Shown here piece by piece: positions 1 through 6,120 of a DNA stretch of 20,138 bases; position 1 is the first letter of the stretch, and each line of letters begins with the position of its first letter. The notes below the pieces were generated by a model, which was not told where the DNA came from, did no database searches, and was given only the letters and a program-made list of their open reading frames with translations. The position numbers and the translations under genes are program-made. Origin of the DNA: Patescibacteria group bacterium (GTDB lineage Bacteria > Patescibacteriota > Patescibacteriia > WFTA01 > S139-112); contig WFTA01000068.1 in the NCBI GenBank assembly GCA_015485715.1, forward strand, positions 1-20,138. The letters run 5' to 3'.

Positions 1-1
1 C

Positions 2-65
2 TGTCATTCCCCTGCTTGACAGGGGAATCTATTTTTTGGATTCCCGATCGGGGTCGGGAATGACA
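2..65. repeat. Palindromic repeat element, copy A
   Basis: The element opens with TGTCATTCCC and closes with GGGAATGACA, a perfect 10-base terminal inverted repeat. Inside is a hairpin with stem ATTCCCCTG/CAGGGGAAT around CTTGA, and further GGGAATC/GATTCCC and TTCCCGA/TCGGGAA pairings that allow alternative folds. The same plan recurs at 131-217 and 327-388. There is no coding potential. It resembles MITE-like intergenic palindromes, but no transposase is visible. The class is inferred from structure alone. Confidence 0.75.
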
Positions 66-130
66 AAGGAAAGAATGTCAGTGTCGGGAATGACAGAGAG
101 GAAAAGAGTGTCATTCCCCTGCCTCTTTTT

Positions 131-217
131 TGTCATTACCAGTTTGACTGGTAATACATTCCTCCCGGATCCCTGATCGCCCTGTTATACAACAGGGTAA
201 AAAGTCGTGGGATGACA
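131..217. repeat. Palindromic repeat element, copy B (diverged, longer)
   Basis: This copy runs from TGTCATTACC to GGGATGACA. Its first hairpin is ATTACCAG/CTGGTAAT around TTTGA. A second hairpin, CCCTGTT/AACAGGG around ATAC, lies at 181-197. The stem sequences differ from copy A while pairing is kept, which supports a shared fold over shared primary sequence. The middle is longer and diverged from the other two copies. Confidence 0.6.
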
Positions 218-326
218 AAATAGGGGGTGTTGTCAGGGGATGACATCCTACTTTTTTGTTATTGTCTAACTCTCCTTTGTCATTATTCCCCCTGCATCTT
301 TTTTGTCATTGCCCAACCATCTCTTC

Positions 327-388
327 TGTCATTCCCCAGTTTAACTGGGGAATCTATTTTTTGGATTCCCGTTTTCACAGGAATAACA
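327..388. repeat. Palindromic repeat element, copy C
   Basis: This copy matches copy A closely: TGTCATTCCCC, hairpin, AATCTATTTTTTGGATTCCCG, then a right end decayed to GGAATAACA. The hairpin stem is CCCCAG/CTGGGG where copy A has CCCCTG/CAGGGG, so both sides changed together. Extra solitary ends of the same type lie nearby: GGGAATGACA at 86-95 and 401-410, TGTCATT at 109, 278 and 304, and a short TGTCA-GGGGA-TGACA palindrome at 231-245. Confidence 0.7.
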
Positions 389-427
389 AAGAAAGAATAT
401 GGGAATGACAATGTAGTGAGGCGTTAT

Positions 428-465
428 TGTCTGACTTTTTTTGCGGTCGCAAGAAAAGTCAGACA
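428..465. repeat. Long near-perfect hairpin
   Basis: An 18-base arm beginning TGTCTGAC and ending GCG (428-445) is complementary to CGC...GTCAGACA (448-465) with one mismatch, which would be a G-U pair in RNA. The loop is very short. It lies about 150 bases past the mgtC-family stop codon on the transcribed strand, so it could end or protect that transcript. No clear T-tract follows on the minus strand, so it is not called an intrinsic terminator. Confidence 0.65.
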
Positions 466-506
466 TTTGTTATAGTTTGTTTGAAAATTGATTATTAAAA
501 ATTTTA

Positions 507-540
507 TTTTAGAATTTAGAATTTCGTATTTAGTATTTAC
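507..540. repeat. AT-rich short-period repeat
   Basis: The stretch consists of repeated ATTTAGAATTT / GTATTTAGTATTTA units with a period near 8-10 bases. Just before it, 476-491 shares the 16-mer TTTGTTTGAAAATTGA with 17601-17616 on the same strand, so this AT-rich repeat type occurs at both ends of the window. No gene is attached to it here. Confidence 0.4.
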
Positions 541-561
541 CAATAGTTGGGTATATTGTAA

Positions 562-602
562 AGCTGTTGTTGCAGGATTGGCAGGTTTGGGGTTGATGGA
601 GG
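562..602 (-). promoter_or_regulatory. C-rich, G-poor 3' UTR segment (possible Rho loading site)
   Basis: Read on the transcribed strand, this 41-base segment just after the mgtC-family stop codon has about 19 C and only 3 G in an AT-rich genome, and no strong internal stem. C-over-G bubbles of this kind are typical of Rho utilisation sites. It would end the ftsA-ftsZ-mgtC transcript. The base composition is seen directly; the function is inferred, and no Rho gene is in the window. Confidence 0.25.
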
Positions 603-614
603 TATTTTACATTA

Positions 615-1022
615 TTATTTTTTCTCAAAAAATAAAAATAATTTCAATACAATAAATGCAAATATTGAGGCAAGTATAGCCAAAATATAAAGCCCAAACC
701 CTACAGCCATACCTATAGCTGCAGCTATCCAGATAGAGGCGGCTGTTGTAAGTCCTCTTACATGCTCACCTGACCTGATTATAGATCCTGCACCCAAAAA
801 TCCAATACCAGTCACAATCCCTGCAGTAATTCTGCTGACTGCATCATAATTCCCTCCTGATAAATATAAAAAGGGCACCAGTGTGAATACTGTTGCTCCC
901 AAACTTACTAATATATGTGTCCTAAACCCTGCGGGATTTTTGCCTTTTTCCCGCTCCCATCCCAGAAGGCCTGCCAACAGTGTTGACAATGCAAGTTTAA
1001 GCAGTATTTCCAAAAAAGTCAT
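615..1022 (-). CDS. MgtC/SapB-family membrane protein, short form
   Basis: The protein has 135 residues and is mostly membrane: four hydrophobic segments at about 3-20, 36-54, 64-82 and 97-130. Family signatures are GWEREKGKNPAGFRTH (21-36), GFLGAG (74-79) and VRGLTTAASIW (88-98). Salmonella-type MgtC proteins have about 230 residues with a C-terminal ACT-like domain; that domain is missing here, as in many short bacterial homologues. The family is linked to magnesium stress and to control of the F1Fo ATPase in pathogens, and no role can be assigned here beyond an inner-membrane protein. It starts 7 bases after the ftsZ stop codon and is very likely the last gene of the ftsA-ftsZ transcript. 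No ribosome binding site is visible. Family assignment is firm; function is open. Confidence 0.88.
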   Translation of the reverse strand: MTFLEILLKLALSTLLAGLLGWEREKGKNPAGFRTHILVSLGATVFTLVPFLYLSGGNYDAVSRITAGIVTGIGFLGAGSIIRSGEHVRGLTTAASIWIAAAIGMAVGFGLYILAILASIFAFIVLKLFLFFEKK

Positions 1023-1029
1023 ATCAATA

Positions 1030-2181
1030 TTAATCTTTCTTAGGCTTAATCTTTCTCCTCAAAAAAGCAGGTATATCACTCTCATCTTCTATCTCATGTG
1101 TCTCCTGTTCTTCTTCCTTAAATGTATCCTGCTCTACAAAAGGAGATTTGGCAGCAGACGGTGTTTTAAACTGAGGCATCTGCGACGTCTGGCCAACAAA
1201 TATATCCTCTTCTCTTTCCTGTGGTGATGTGTACTCACTAAATCCTGTAGCAATAACTGTAATTTTAACCTTTGCATCCTGATCTTCATTTAAAACAGCA
1301 CCAAAAATAATCTTGGCATTGGGATCTGCTGCACTGGTTATTACTCTTGCTGCTTCATTTACCTCATCCATTGTCATATCATACGGGCCTGAAATTGTAA
1401 AAAGTATACCTCTTGCCCCCTCTATAGACATATCAAGAAGAGGACTTTCTATTGCCTGTCTGGCCGCCTCTACAGCTCTGTCCTCGCCACTGGCCTGACC
1501 TATTCCCATCAGAGCAGATCCTGCACTGTCCATAATTGCCTTTACGTCTGCAAAATCAACATTTATCAATCCCGGTACTGTAATAATCTCAGAAATACCC
1601 TGTACACCCTGTCTTAAAACATCATCTACAACCTTAAATGCATCTATCAGTGATGTGGACTTATCTATTACCTTTAAAAGATGGTCATTGGGAATATTAA
1701 TAATAGTATCTACATTCTTCATCATATCCCCCAGACCTGTCTTTGCAATATTCATCCTTTGAGCTCCTTCAAAAGAAAACGGAAGCGTAACTACACCTAC
1801 TGTCAAAGCGCCAACTTCTTTGGCTATTTGAGATACAATAGGAGCAGCACCAGTTCCTGTACCACCTCCCAGTCCACAGGTGACAAATACCATATCTGCA
1901 TCTTTTAAAGCTTCATATATCTGATCTTGAGTCTCTTCTGCAGCCTTTCTGCCTATCTCAGGATTCATACCTGCTCCAAGTCCCTTGGTTATGTTTTGAC
2001 CTATGTGTATCTTGCGTGGCGCAAGACTGTGATGTAAAGCCTGTGCATCAGTGTTTATAGCTATAAAATCCACTCCCTTAATACCTGCATCAATCATCCT
2101 GTTTATTGCAGAATTACCCGATCCTCCAACTCCCACTACCAAAATTTTTGCAAATGTTTCTAATTCTGGTTTTACTTCCAT
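1030..2181 (-). CDS. ftsZ: Cell division protein FtsZ
   Basis: This is the tubulin-like GTPase that polymerises into the division ring under the membrane. The 383 residues carry the whole family plan: GVGGSGNSAINRM near the N-terminus (17-29), the tubulin signature GGGTGTG (105-111), the catalytic T7 loop NVDFADV (207-213), a variable acidic linker from about 320, and a C-terminal peptide DIPAFLRRK that binds FtsA and other anchors. Length is normal. The ATG start lies 9 bases after the ftsA stop codon, so the two are co-transcribed. No Shine-Dalgarno sequence precedes it. The identification is certain from the motifs and the FtsA neighbour. Confidence 0.99.
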   Translation of the reverse strand: MEVKPELETFAKILVVGVGGSGNSAINRMIDAGIKGVDFIAINTDAQALHHSLAPRKIHIGQNITKGLGAGMNPEIGRKAAEETQDQIYEALKDADMVFVTCGLGGGTGTGAAPIVSQIAKEVGALTVGVVTLPFSFEGAQRMNIAKTGLGDMMKNVDTIINIPNDHLLKVIDKSTSLIDAFKVVDDVLRQGVQGISEIITVPGLINVDFADVKAIMDSAGSALMGIGQASGEDRAVEAARQAIESPLLDMSIEGARGILFTISGPYDMTMDEVNEAARVITSAADPNAKIIFGAVLNEDQDAKVKITVIATGFSEYTSPQEREEDIFVGQTSQMPQFKTPSAAKSPFVEQDTFKEEEQETHEIEDESDIPAFLRRKIKPKKD

Positions 2182-2190
2182 ATGTTTTTA

Positions 2191-3399
2191 TTAACTTTTA
2201 AATATTGAAAATATTTTATTTAAAACATTACTCACACTGCTTTTTATATTTTTACCTCTGTCTGATACTTCTTCAGTTGCCCACTTTGCCAAACCTATAG
2301 CAGTTGAAAAATTCAAACCCCTGTCTTTTTCTATTGGTATATCAAAACCTTGCGGATATCCAAATGTTGCAGGCAATTTAAAATGATTTCGTGCATACTC
2401 TACTATATCAGGCATATGCGCTCCACCACCTGTAATCACAACACCTCCCGGAAGTCTGCCTGCCCTGCCTATCTTGGACAAAACTTTATTAACATGATCA
2501 AATATCTCTTCAACCCTTGCTTCTATAATCTCACATATCTGATGTAAAGGAACTTTCTGTTCTTCTTCTGGATCAAAATCTGCCAAATTTACTGTTTCTT
2601 TTTTGTTATTCCCATAAATCCTGCCCACTGCCTTTTTTACCCTCTCTGCAACCTCCACCGAAGTTCTAAGTCCTATAGCCAAATCAGATGTAATATGAGC
2701 AGAACCTATAGGAATAACTGCCGCATCGAGTAAATCACCTTCCTCAAATACTATTACTGAAGTGGTGGCTGCTCCTATATTTATCAAACAACTTCCAAGC
2801 TCTTTCTGTCTGTTCGTTAAAACACTATCTGAACAAGCAAGTATACCCAATACAAGATCATCTATATCCAATCCGCTTCTATATACAGTATTGGTCAAAT
2901 TCTTTACATCCCCGCTTAAGGCGTGGATAATCTGGGTTACTACCTCAAGTCTTATACCTATCATACCTACAGGATCTTTGATATGACCATGCCCGTCAAC
3001 TATAAACTCCACGGGTATTACATGGAGTATTTCATAGTTTACAGGAGAAGATACAGCCTGTGATGCCTCTAAAGCTCTATCTACATCATCCTCTCTTATT
3101 TCACTATTTGATCTGGATACAGCTGCTATACCTTTTGATTTTTGTATTTTAATATTTGGTCCAGAAATCCCTATAGTAGCATTGGTAATAGGGAAACCCA
3201 CCATTCTCTCTGCCGATTCTAATGCTTTTGATAAAGAACTCACAGCACTGTCTATATTTACTATAGCCCCTTTTGATACTCCTTCTGATAATTCTTCTGC
3301 AATACCTATAACCTGACTGGTTTCTTCATCTTTTTTTATAACAGCTATTTTTATAGAATATGTACCTATATCAATACCTGTATAATAACGCTCTTTCAT
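2191..3399 (-). CDS. ftsA: Cell division protein FtsA
   Basis: FtsA is the actin-fold membrane anchor of the FtsZ ring. The 402 residues show phosphate-1 GIDIGTYSIK (8-17), the SHS2 (1C) domain at about 85-165, the adenosine motif VITGGGAHMP (321-330), and a C-terminal amphipathic helix NVLNKIFSIFKS (391-402) that would insert in the membrane. The phosphate-2 loop usually reads D-x-G-G-G-T and here is N-I-G-A-A-T-T (207-213), replacing the usual Asp by Asn and losing two glycines; this may slow ATP hydrolysis. The related type IV pilus protein PilM was considered, but the FtsZ neighbour and the C-terminal helix favour FtsA. It is the first gene after the promoter at 3503-3531. Confidence 0.96.
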   Translation of the reverse strand: MKERYYTGIDIGTYSIKIAVIKKDEETSQVIGIAEELSEGVSKGAIVNIDSAVSSLSKALESAERMVGFPITNATIGISGPNIKIQKSKGIAAVSRSNSEIREDDVDRALEASQAVSSPVNYEILHVIPVEFIVDGHGHIKDPVGMIGIRLEVVTQIIHALSGDVKNLTNTVYRSGLDIDDLVLGILACSDSVLTNRQKELGSCLINIGAATTSVIVFEEGDLLDAAVIPIGSAHITSDLAIGLRTSVEVAERVKKAVGRIYGNNKKETVNLADFDPEEEQKVPLHQICEIIEARVEEIFDHVNKVLSKIGRAGRLPGGVVITGGGAHMPDIVEYARNHFKLPATFGYPQGFDIPIEKDRGLNFSTAIGLAKWATEEVSDRGKNIKSSVSNVLNKIFSIFKS

Positions 3400-3435
3400 A
3401 TTATAGTCAATAAATTTTTTAAATTAAAGTATATA

Positions 3436-3444
3436 TGTGGATAA
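3436..3444 (-). promoter_or_regulatory. Consensus DnaA box in the ftsA leader
   Basis: The transcribed strand reads TTATCCACA, an exact match to the bacterial DnaA-box consensus TTATNCACA. It lies 37-45 bases upstream of the ftsA start codon and downstream of the predicted promoter, where a bound protein could block transcription. Binding is inferred. Assuming about 36% GC, a match somewhere in 20 kb on either strand is expected about 0.25 times by chance, so the position counts more than the match. Confidence 0.45.
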
Positions 3445-3502
3445 GTTGAACACTATTTTTATTCAACCTTCGTCTGATATGCAACATTTGTGTTCAATAA
3501 CA

Positions 3503-3531
3503 ATTATAATAAAAAAAATAATATTTGGCAA
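3503..3531 (-). promoter_or_regulatory. Sigma-70-type promoter for ftsA-ftsZ-mgtC
   Basis: On the minus strand a -35 box TTGCCA (3526-3531) and a perfect -10 box TATAAT (3503-3508) are 17 bases apart. Transcription would start near 3496, giving a leader of about 97 bases. The promoter lies right after the ybeY stop codon (3548), in one of the two largest gaps between genes (148 bases). In the leader, TTGAAC-containing bases at 3445-3453 can pair with 3462-3467 or with 3490-3497, but not with both. Confidence 0.65.
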
Positions 3532-3547
3532 CAAAAATGACAGTAAA

Positions 3548-3958
3548 TCATTTATTTATCAATGTATGTATATTTTTCTCAACCTCCTCCATCTCCTTTT
3601 GCTGTTTAACTGTCTTATGATCATAACCTGCAATGTGCACTATGCCATGTACTACAAATACATCTATCATATCAGATACTCTAACTCCAATCTGACGAGC
3701 ATCAGACCTTGCTATCTCATAACATATAATTATCTCTCCTGTTATTTGATCATTTTCTTTATATGAAAAACTTAATACATCTGTAACTGAATCTTTTTTC
3801 CTGTATATTTTATTCAATTTTTTAATCTCTTGTTTGGTGACAAAAACAATACTGATTTCCTGAATATATTTAAAAAAACCAGCGGCTTTTAACGCTTTTT
3901 CTTGTATATCTTTTTTTCTGATTGGAAACTTTGTTCGGTTTATAACATCTACTCTCAT
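3548..3958 (-). CDS. ybeY: Endoribonuclease YbeY (rRNA maturation factor)
   Basis: YbeY is a zinc metalloprotein for 16S rRNA 3'-end maturation and ribosome quality control in the cytoplasm. The 136 residues end with the family's zinc signature, here HGIVHIAGYDH (104-114), whose three histidines (104, 108, 114) are the metal ligands. A conserved S-V-T-D-V-L-S-F-S segment lies upstream. Length is slightly below the usual 150-155. Its ATG follows the stop codon of the preceding gene by 2 bases, so translation is probably coupled and it belongs to the transcript of the surface-protein genes rather than that of ftsA. The identification is firm. Confidence 0.96.
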   Translation of the reverse strand: MRVDVINRTKFPIRKKDIQEKALKAAGFFKYIQEISIVFVTKQEIKKLNKIYRKKDSVTDVLSFSYKENDQITGEIIICYEIARSDARQIGVRVSDMIDVFVVHGIVHIAGYDHKTVKQQKEMEEVEKNIHTLINK

Positions 3959-3960
3959 AT

Positions 3961-5118
3961 TTACATAAACGGATCTTCAAAAATTGTAAATGATTTTATC
4001 AGCATTCTATATACAGAGTAATACATATTATCCATTGCTCTGAAATCAGGACTATATGTTATGGTATATACATATTTATCAGTTAAAAAGTAAGTTGTAA
4101 ATCCGTCAGGACTCTCTATACCCTCAACATTTTGAGATTTTACATATTTTATACTATCTTCTTCTGCTTCAGGAAAAATGATTTTATACCACGATGTGAT
4201 ATCAGGAAAATTTTGAGTATTTTCTTCCACCAATACTTCTATAAAATCGTTGCCTTTGGTTGGCTTAAAAATAATTTGAGACAGCCTATTTTTCTCTTCC
4301 ACACTCCACGGATTTGGTATAAGTAGTTTAAAATTAAAATCATTGGAAATATAGTATTTTACTCTGTTGGAATCAAAAAGACGAGCACCATCTCCAAAAC
4401 GCGGATCAAATAAATTTGCAACCTCAAGCCCATCAGGAAAACCGTCATTATCTGTATCTGAGTTATTTGGATCAGTACCAAATAAAATCTCTTCCTCTAC
4501 AGTAAGGAGATCGTTATCGACATCTATGTCGTCATCTATGACCGAAGATGGAAGAGAAGGAGAAGAATCAACTGTAGAAGTCGGGGTAGAAGTTGCGGAC
4601 TGAAAAAGATTTTTGTCATCTTCTACAACATTCTGATCTTGTACAGATACAACATCTTCTGTGTCTCTACCTTTATCTGGTTCTGTATTTGGATTATCAG
4701 ATTTTCCTCTATCATCTTCAAATACAGGTGGTGACTGAGATTGTTCTCTGTCTTCTATCTGAGATGCCTGCCTGTCCTCTGTTTCTACAGCTGGTTTGGG
4801 TGACTGAATCCCAAATTTGACAAATAAAAATCCTGATCCCCCTATAACTGCCATAGCCACAACTGCAATAATTGCATTTCTTATAATTTTCCTTTTTATA
4901 TCTATTGTATCTGATGATTGTCTGTTTCTTGTGACTTCTTTTTTATGCGGCTTTACCTGATATGTAAATTCTCCCTTCTTTTTATTAGGATCCACATTAC
5001 GGACAAATAAAAATTTTTCAGGCATTACTTTGATGTTTAGCCCTTCTAAAAAAGACTGGTATTTTGACTCATCAATATCTATATTTTCCTCATCTTTTTT
5101 ACCAAATAAAAATGCCAT
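3961..5118 (-). CDS. Membrane-anchored protein with a calcium-type TSP3 segment and C-terminal globular domain
   Basis: No named gene is recognised. The 385 residues split into a charged cytoplasmic part (1-79), one membrane helix (about 80-104), a long Ser/Asp/Glu-rich linker (105-195), an acidic repeat resembling thrombospondin type-3 or EF-hand loops (195-236, with GTDPNNSDTDNDGFPDGLEV), and a folded C-terminal domain (about 253-385) alternating strands and aromatic residues. That last part is reminiscent of PsbP-like folds, which is a guess. The positive N-terminus suggests the C-terminal part is outside. It lies 28 bases after the preceding TSP3 gene and 2 bases before ybeY, in one transcript. 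The repeat suggests calcium binding; nothing shows a catalytic function. Confidence 0.8.
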   Translation of the reverse strand: MAFLFGKKDEENIDIDESKYQSFLEGLNIKVMPEKFLFVRNVDPNKKKGEFTYQVKPHKKEVTRNRQSSDTIDIKRKIIRNAIIAVVAMAVIGGSGFLFVKFGIQSPKPAVETEDRQASQIEDREQSQSPPVFEDDRGKSDNPNTEPDKGRDTEDVVSVQDQNVVEDDKNLFQSATSTPTSTVDSSPSLPSSVIDDDIDVDNDLLTVEEEILFGTDPNNSDTDNDGFPDGLEVANLFDPRFGDGARLFDSNRVKYYISNDFNFKLLIPNPWSVEEKNRLSQIIFKPTKGNDFIEVLVEENTQNFPDITSWYKIIFPEAEEDSIKYVKSQNVEGIESPDGFTTYFLTDKYVYTITYSPDFRAMDNMYYSVYRMLIKSFTIFEDPFM

Positions 5119-5146
5119 TATTATATCTATACTTAATTACCAATAA

Positions 5147-6052
5147 TCACTTATTATTAAGATTAAAAAGTTTGCCAGGTCCTTTTGGATTATACCCTGC
5201 CCTGACTTCTACCCCGTCAATGTATCCATCCATATCTGTATCTTTAATCAAAGGATTAGTCTTATAAATATTTACCTCTTCGTTATCAAATAAGCCGTCA
5301 TTATCTGTATCAGCTCTAAAAGGATCAGTACCTATCTTCTTCTCTTCTTCATCAGATAATCCATCGAGATCTGAATCAATAGGGGGGCTTACAACTGTCT
5401 CCTCCTGAATCATCTCTCCTGCAGATTCTGCTCCTGTATCCTGAGGAACGACTTCTCCTGTCTCACCTTCTGCCTGATCCTGAATAACCTGCTCTTCTGG
5501 TTCTACCTCACTGACTGGCTGTGTTTCTATATTCTTCTTTTTAAAGAATACAGAATATATACCAAACACAACAGCAGCAACAAAAAGTACTACAATAAAA
5601 ATCAAAATAATTTTTCTAGCTCCTCCTCCTTCCTCTACTTCTATATCAGGAATAGAATGACCTGAATCAAATTCGCTACCCTTCAAAGAATCAACAGCAG
5701 ACTGATACGAATCAGGTTCTTCGCTAGAAAACATATCACCTCCCGAACTTTGAGTATTAAACGGAGACGAAGACAGGGAAGCTGGTGTTTCTATTCTGTC
5801 ACTTTCCGAGGCATCAGATCCTGCAAACATATCTTGTGGAGGCTGCTGAGAAGAGGGTAAGTCAAATTCATTGCTTTTATCTTTCTGGCTACTATCTGAA
5901 AACATTGCAGAGCCTTCTGCAGATACATCATCTTTTTGTGAAGTAAATCCAGCACTACCTGCTTCAGGTTCAGGAGAAGATTCATCAGCAAAAGGCTGGG
6001 TATTATCATCCTTTTTTGAGCTATTATTATCTGAGGTGATATCATCAAACAT
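5147..6052 (-). CDS. Single-pass membrane protein with three thrombospondin type-3 calcium repeats
   Basis: No named gene is recognised. The 301 residues comprise a disordered Ser/Asp/Pro-rich cytoplasmic half (1-145), one membrane helix (147-170) followed by KKK, an acidic Glu/Gln/Val linker (175-222), and three calcium-loop repeats outside: DSDLDGLSDEEE (226), DTDNDGLFDNEE (248) and DTDMDGYIDGVE (271). The Asp spacing D-x-D-x-D-G is typical of TSP3 repeats. The cytoplasmic half repeats a short Met-Phe motif: MFDD (1), MFSD (50), MFAG (75), MFSS (107). It stops at TGA and follows the giant Ig protein by 68 bases. It is probably a surface accessory of that protein; this is inferred from position only. 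Confidence 0.82.
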   Translation of the reverse strand: MFDDITSDNNSSKKDDNTQPFADESSPEPEAGSAGFTSQKDDVSAEGSAMFSDSSQKDKSNEFDLPSSQQPPQDMFAGSDASESDRIETPASLSSSPFNTQSSGGDMFSSEEPDSYQSAVDSLKGSEFDSGHSIPDIEVEEGGGARKIILIFIVVLFVAAVVFGIYSVFFKKKNIETQPVSEVEPEEQVIQDQAEGETGEVVPQDTGAESAGEMIQEETVVSPPIDSDLDGLSDEEEKKIGTDPFRADTDNDGLFDNEEVNIYKTNPLIKDTDMDGYIDGVEVRAGYNPKGPGKLFNLNNK

Positions 6053-6120
6053 ATTTTTTATATTAATTTATGCTCTGCTTTTACATTTTATAACAAAAAA
6101 TAAAAAAATAAAAGTTTTAT

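Noticed and set aside
1..410. CRISPR-like repeats at the left edge
   Set aside because: Units are palindromic, of uneven spacing (131, 327 and so on), with no constant-length spacers and no cas genes; they are palindromic intergenic elements.
227..475. Small plus-strand open frame over the repeat cluster
   Set aside because: Its codons are simply the translated palindromes and the hairpin at 428-465; no family features and no conserved start context.
541..640. Plus-strand hydrophobic frame (A-V-V-A-G-L-A-G-L-G-L-M-E-V) as a gene remnant
   Set aside because: It has no start, runs over the mgtC-family 3' end, and is explained by the G-rich complement of the C-rich 3' UTR.
883..1227. Plus-strand open frame opposite the ftsZ and mgtC ends
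   Set aside because: It is antisense to two well-identified genes and has shadow-frame composition.
3397..3405. TATAAT directly before the ftsA ATG as a promoter
   Set aside because: Transcription would begin inside the coding sequence; the 3503-3531 promoter is far better. The same applies to the TATAAT 3 bases before tpiA.
5147..5149. TGA as a glycine codon (code 25)
   Set aside because: The YifB/ComM frame ends at TGA exactly where the family ends, and no TGA lies inside any recognised gene, so TGA is a stop.
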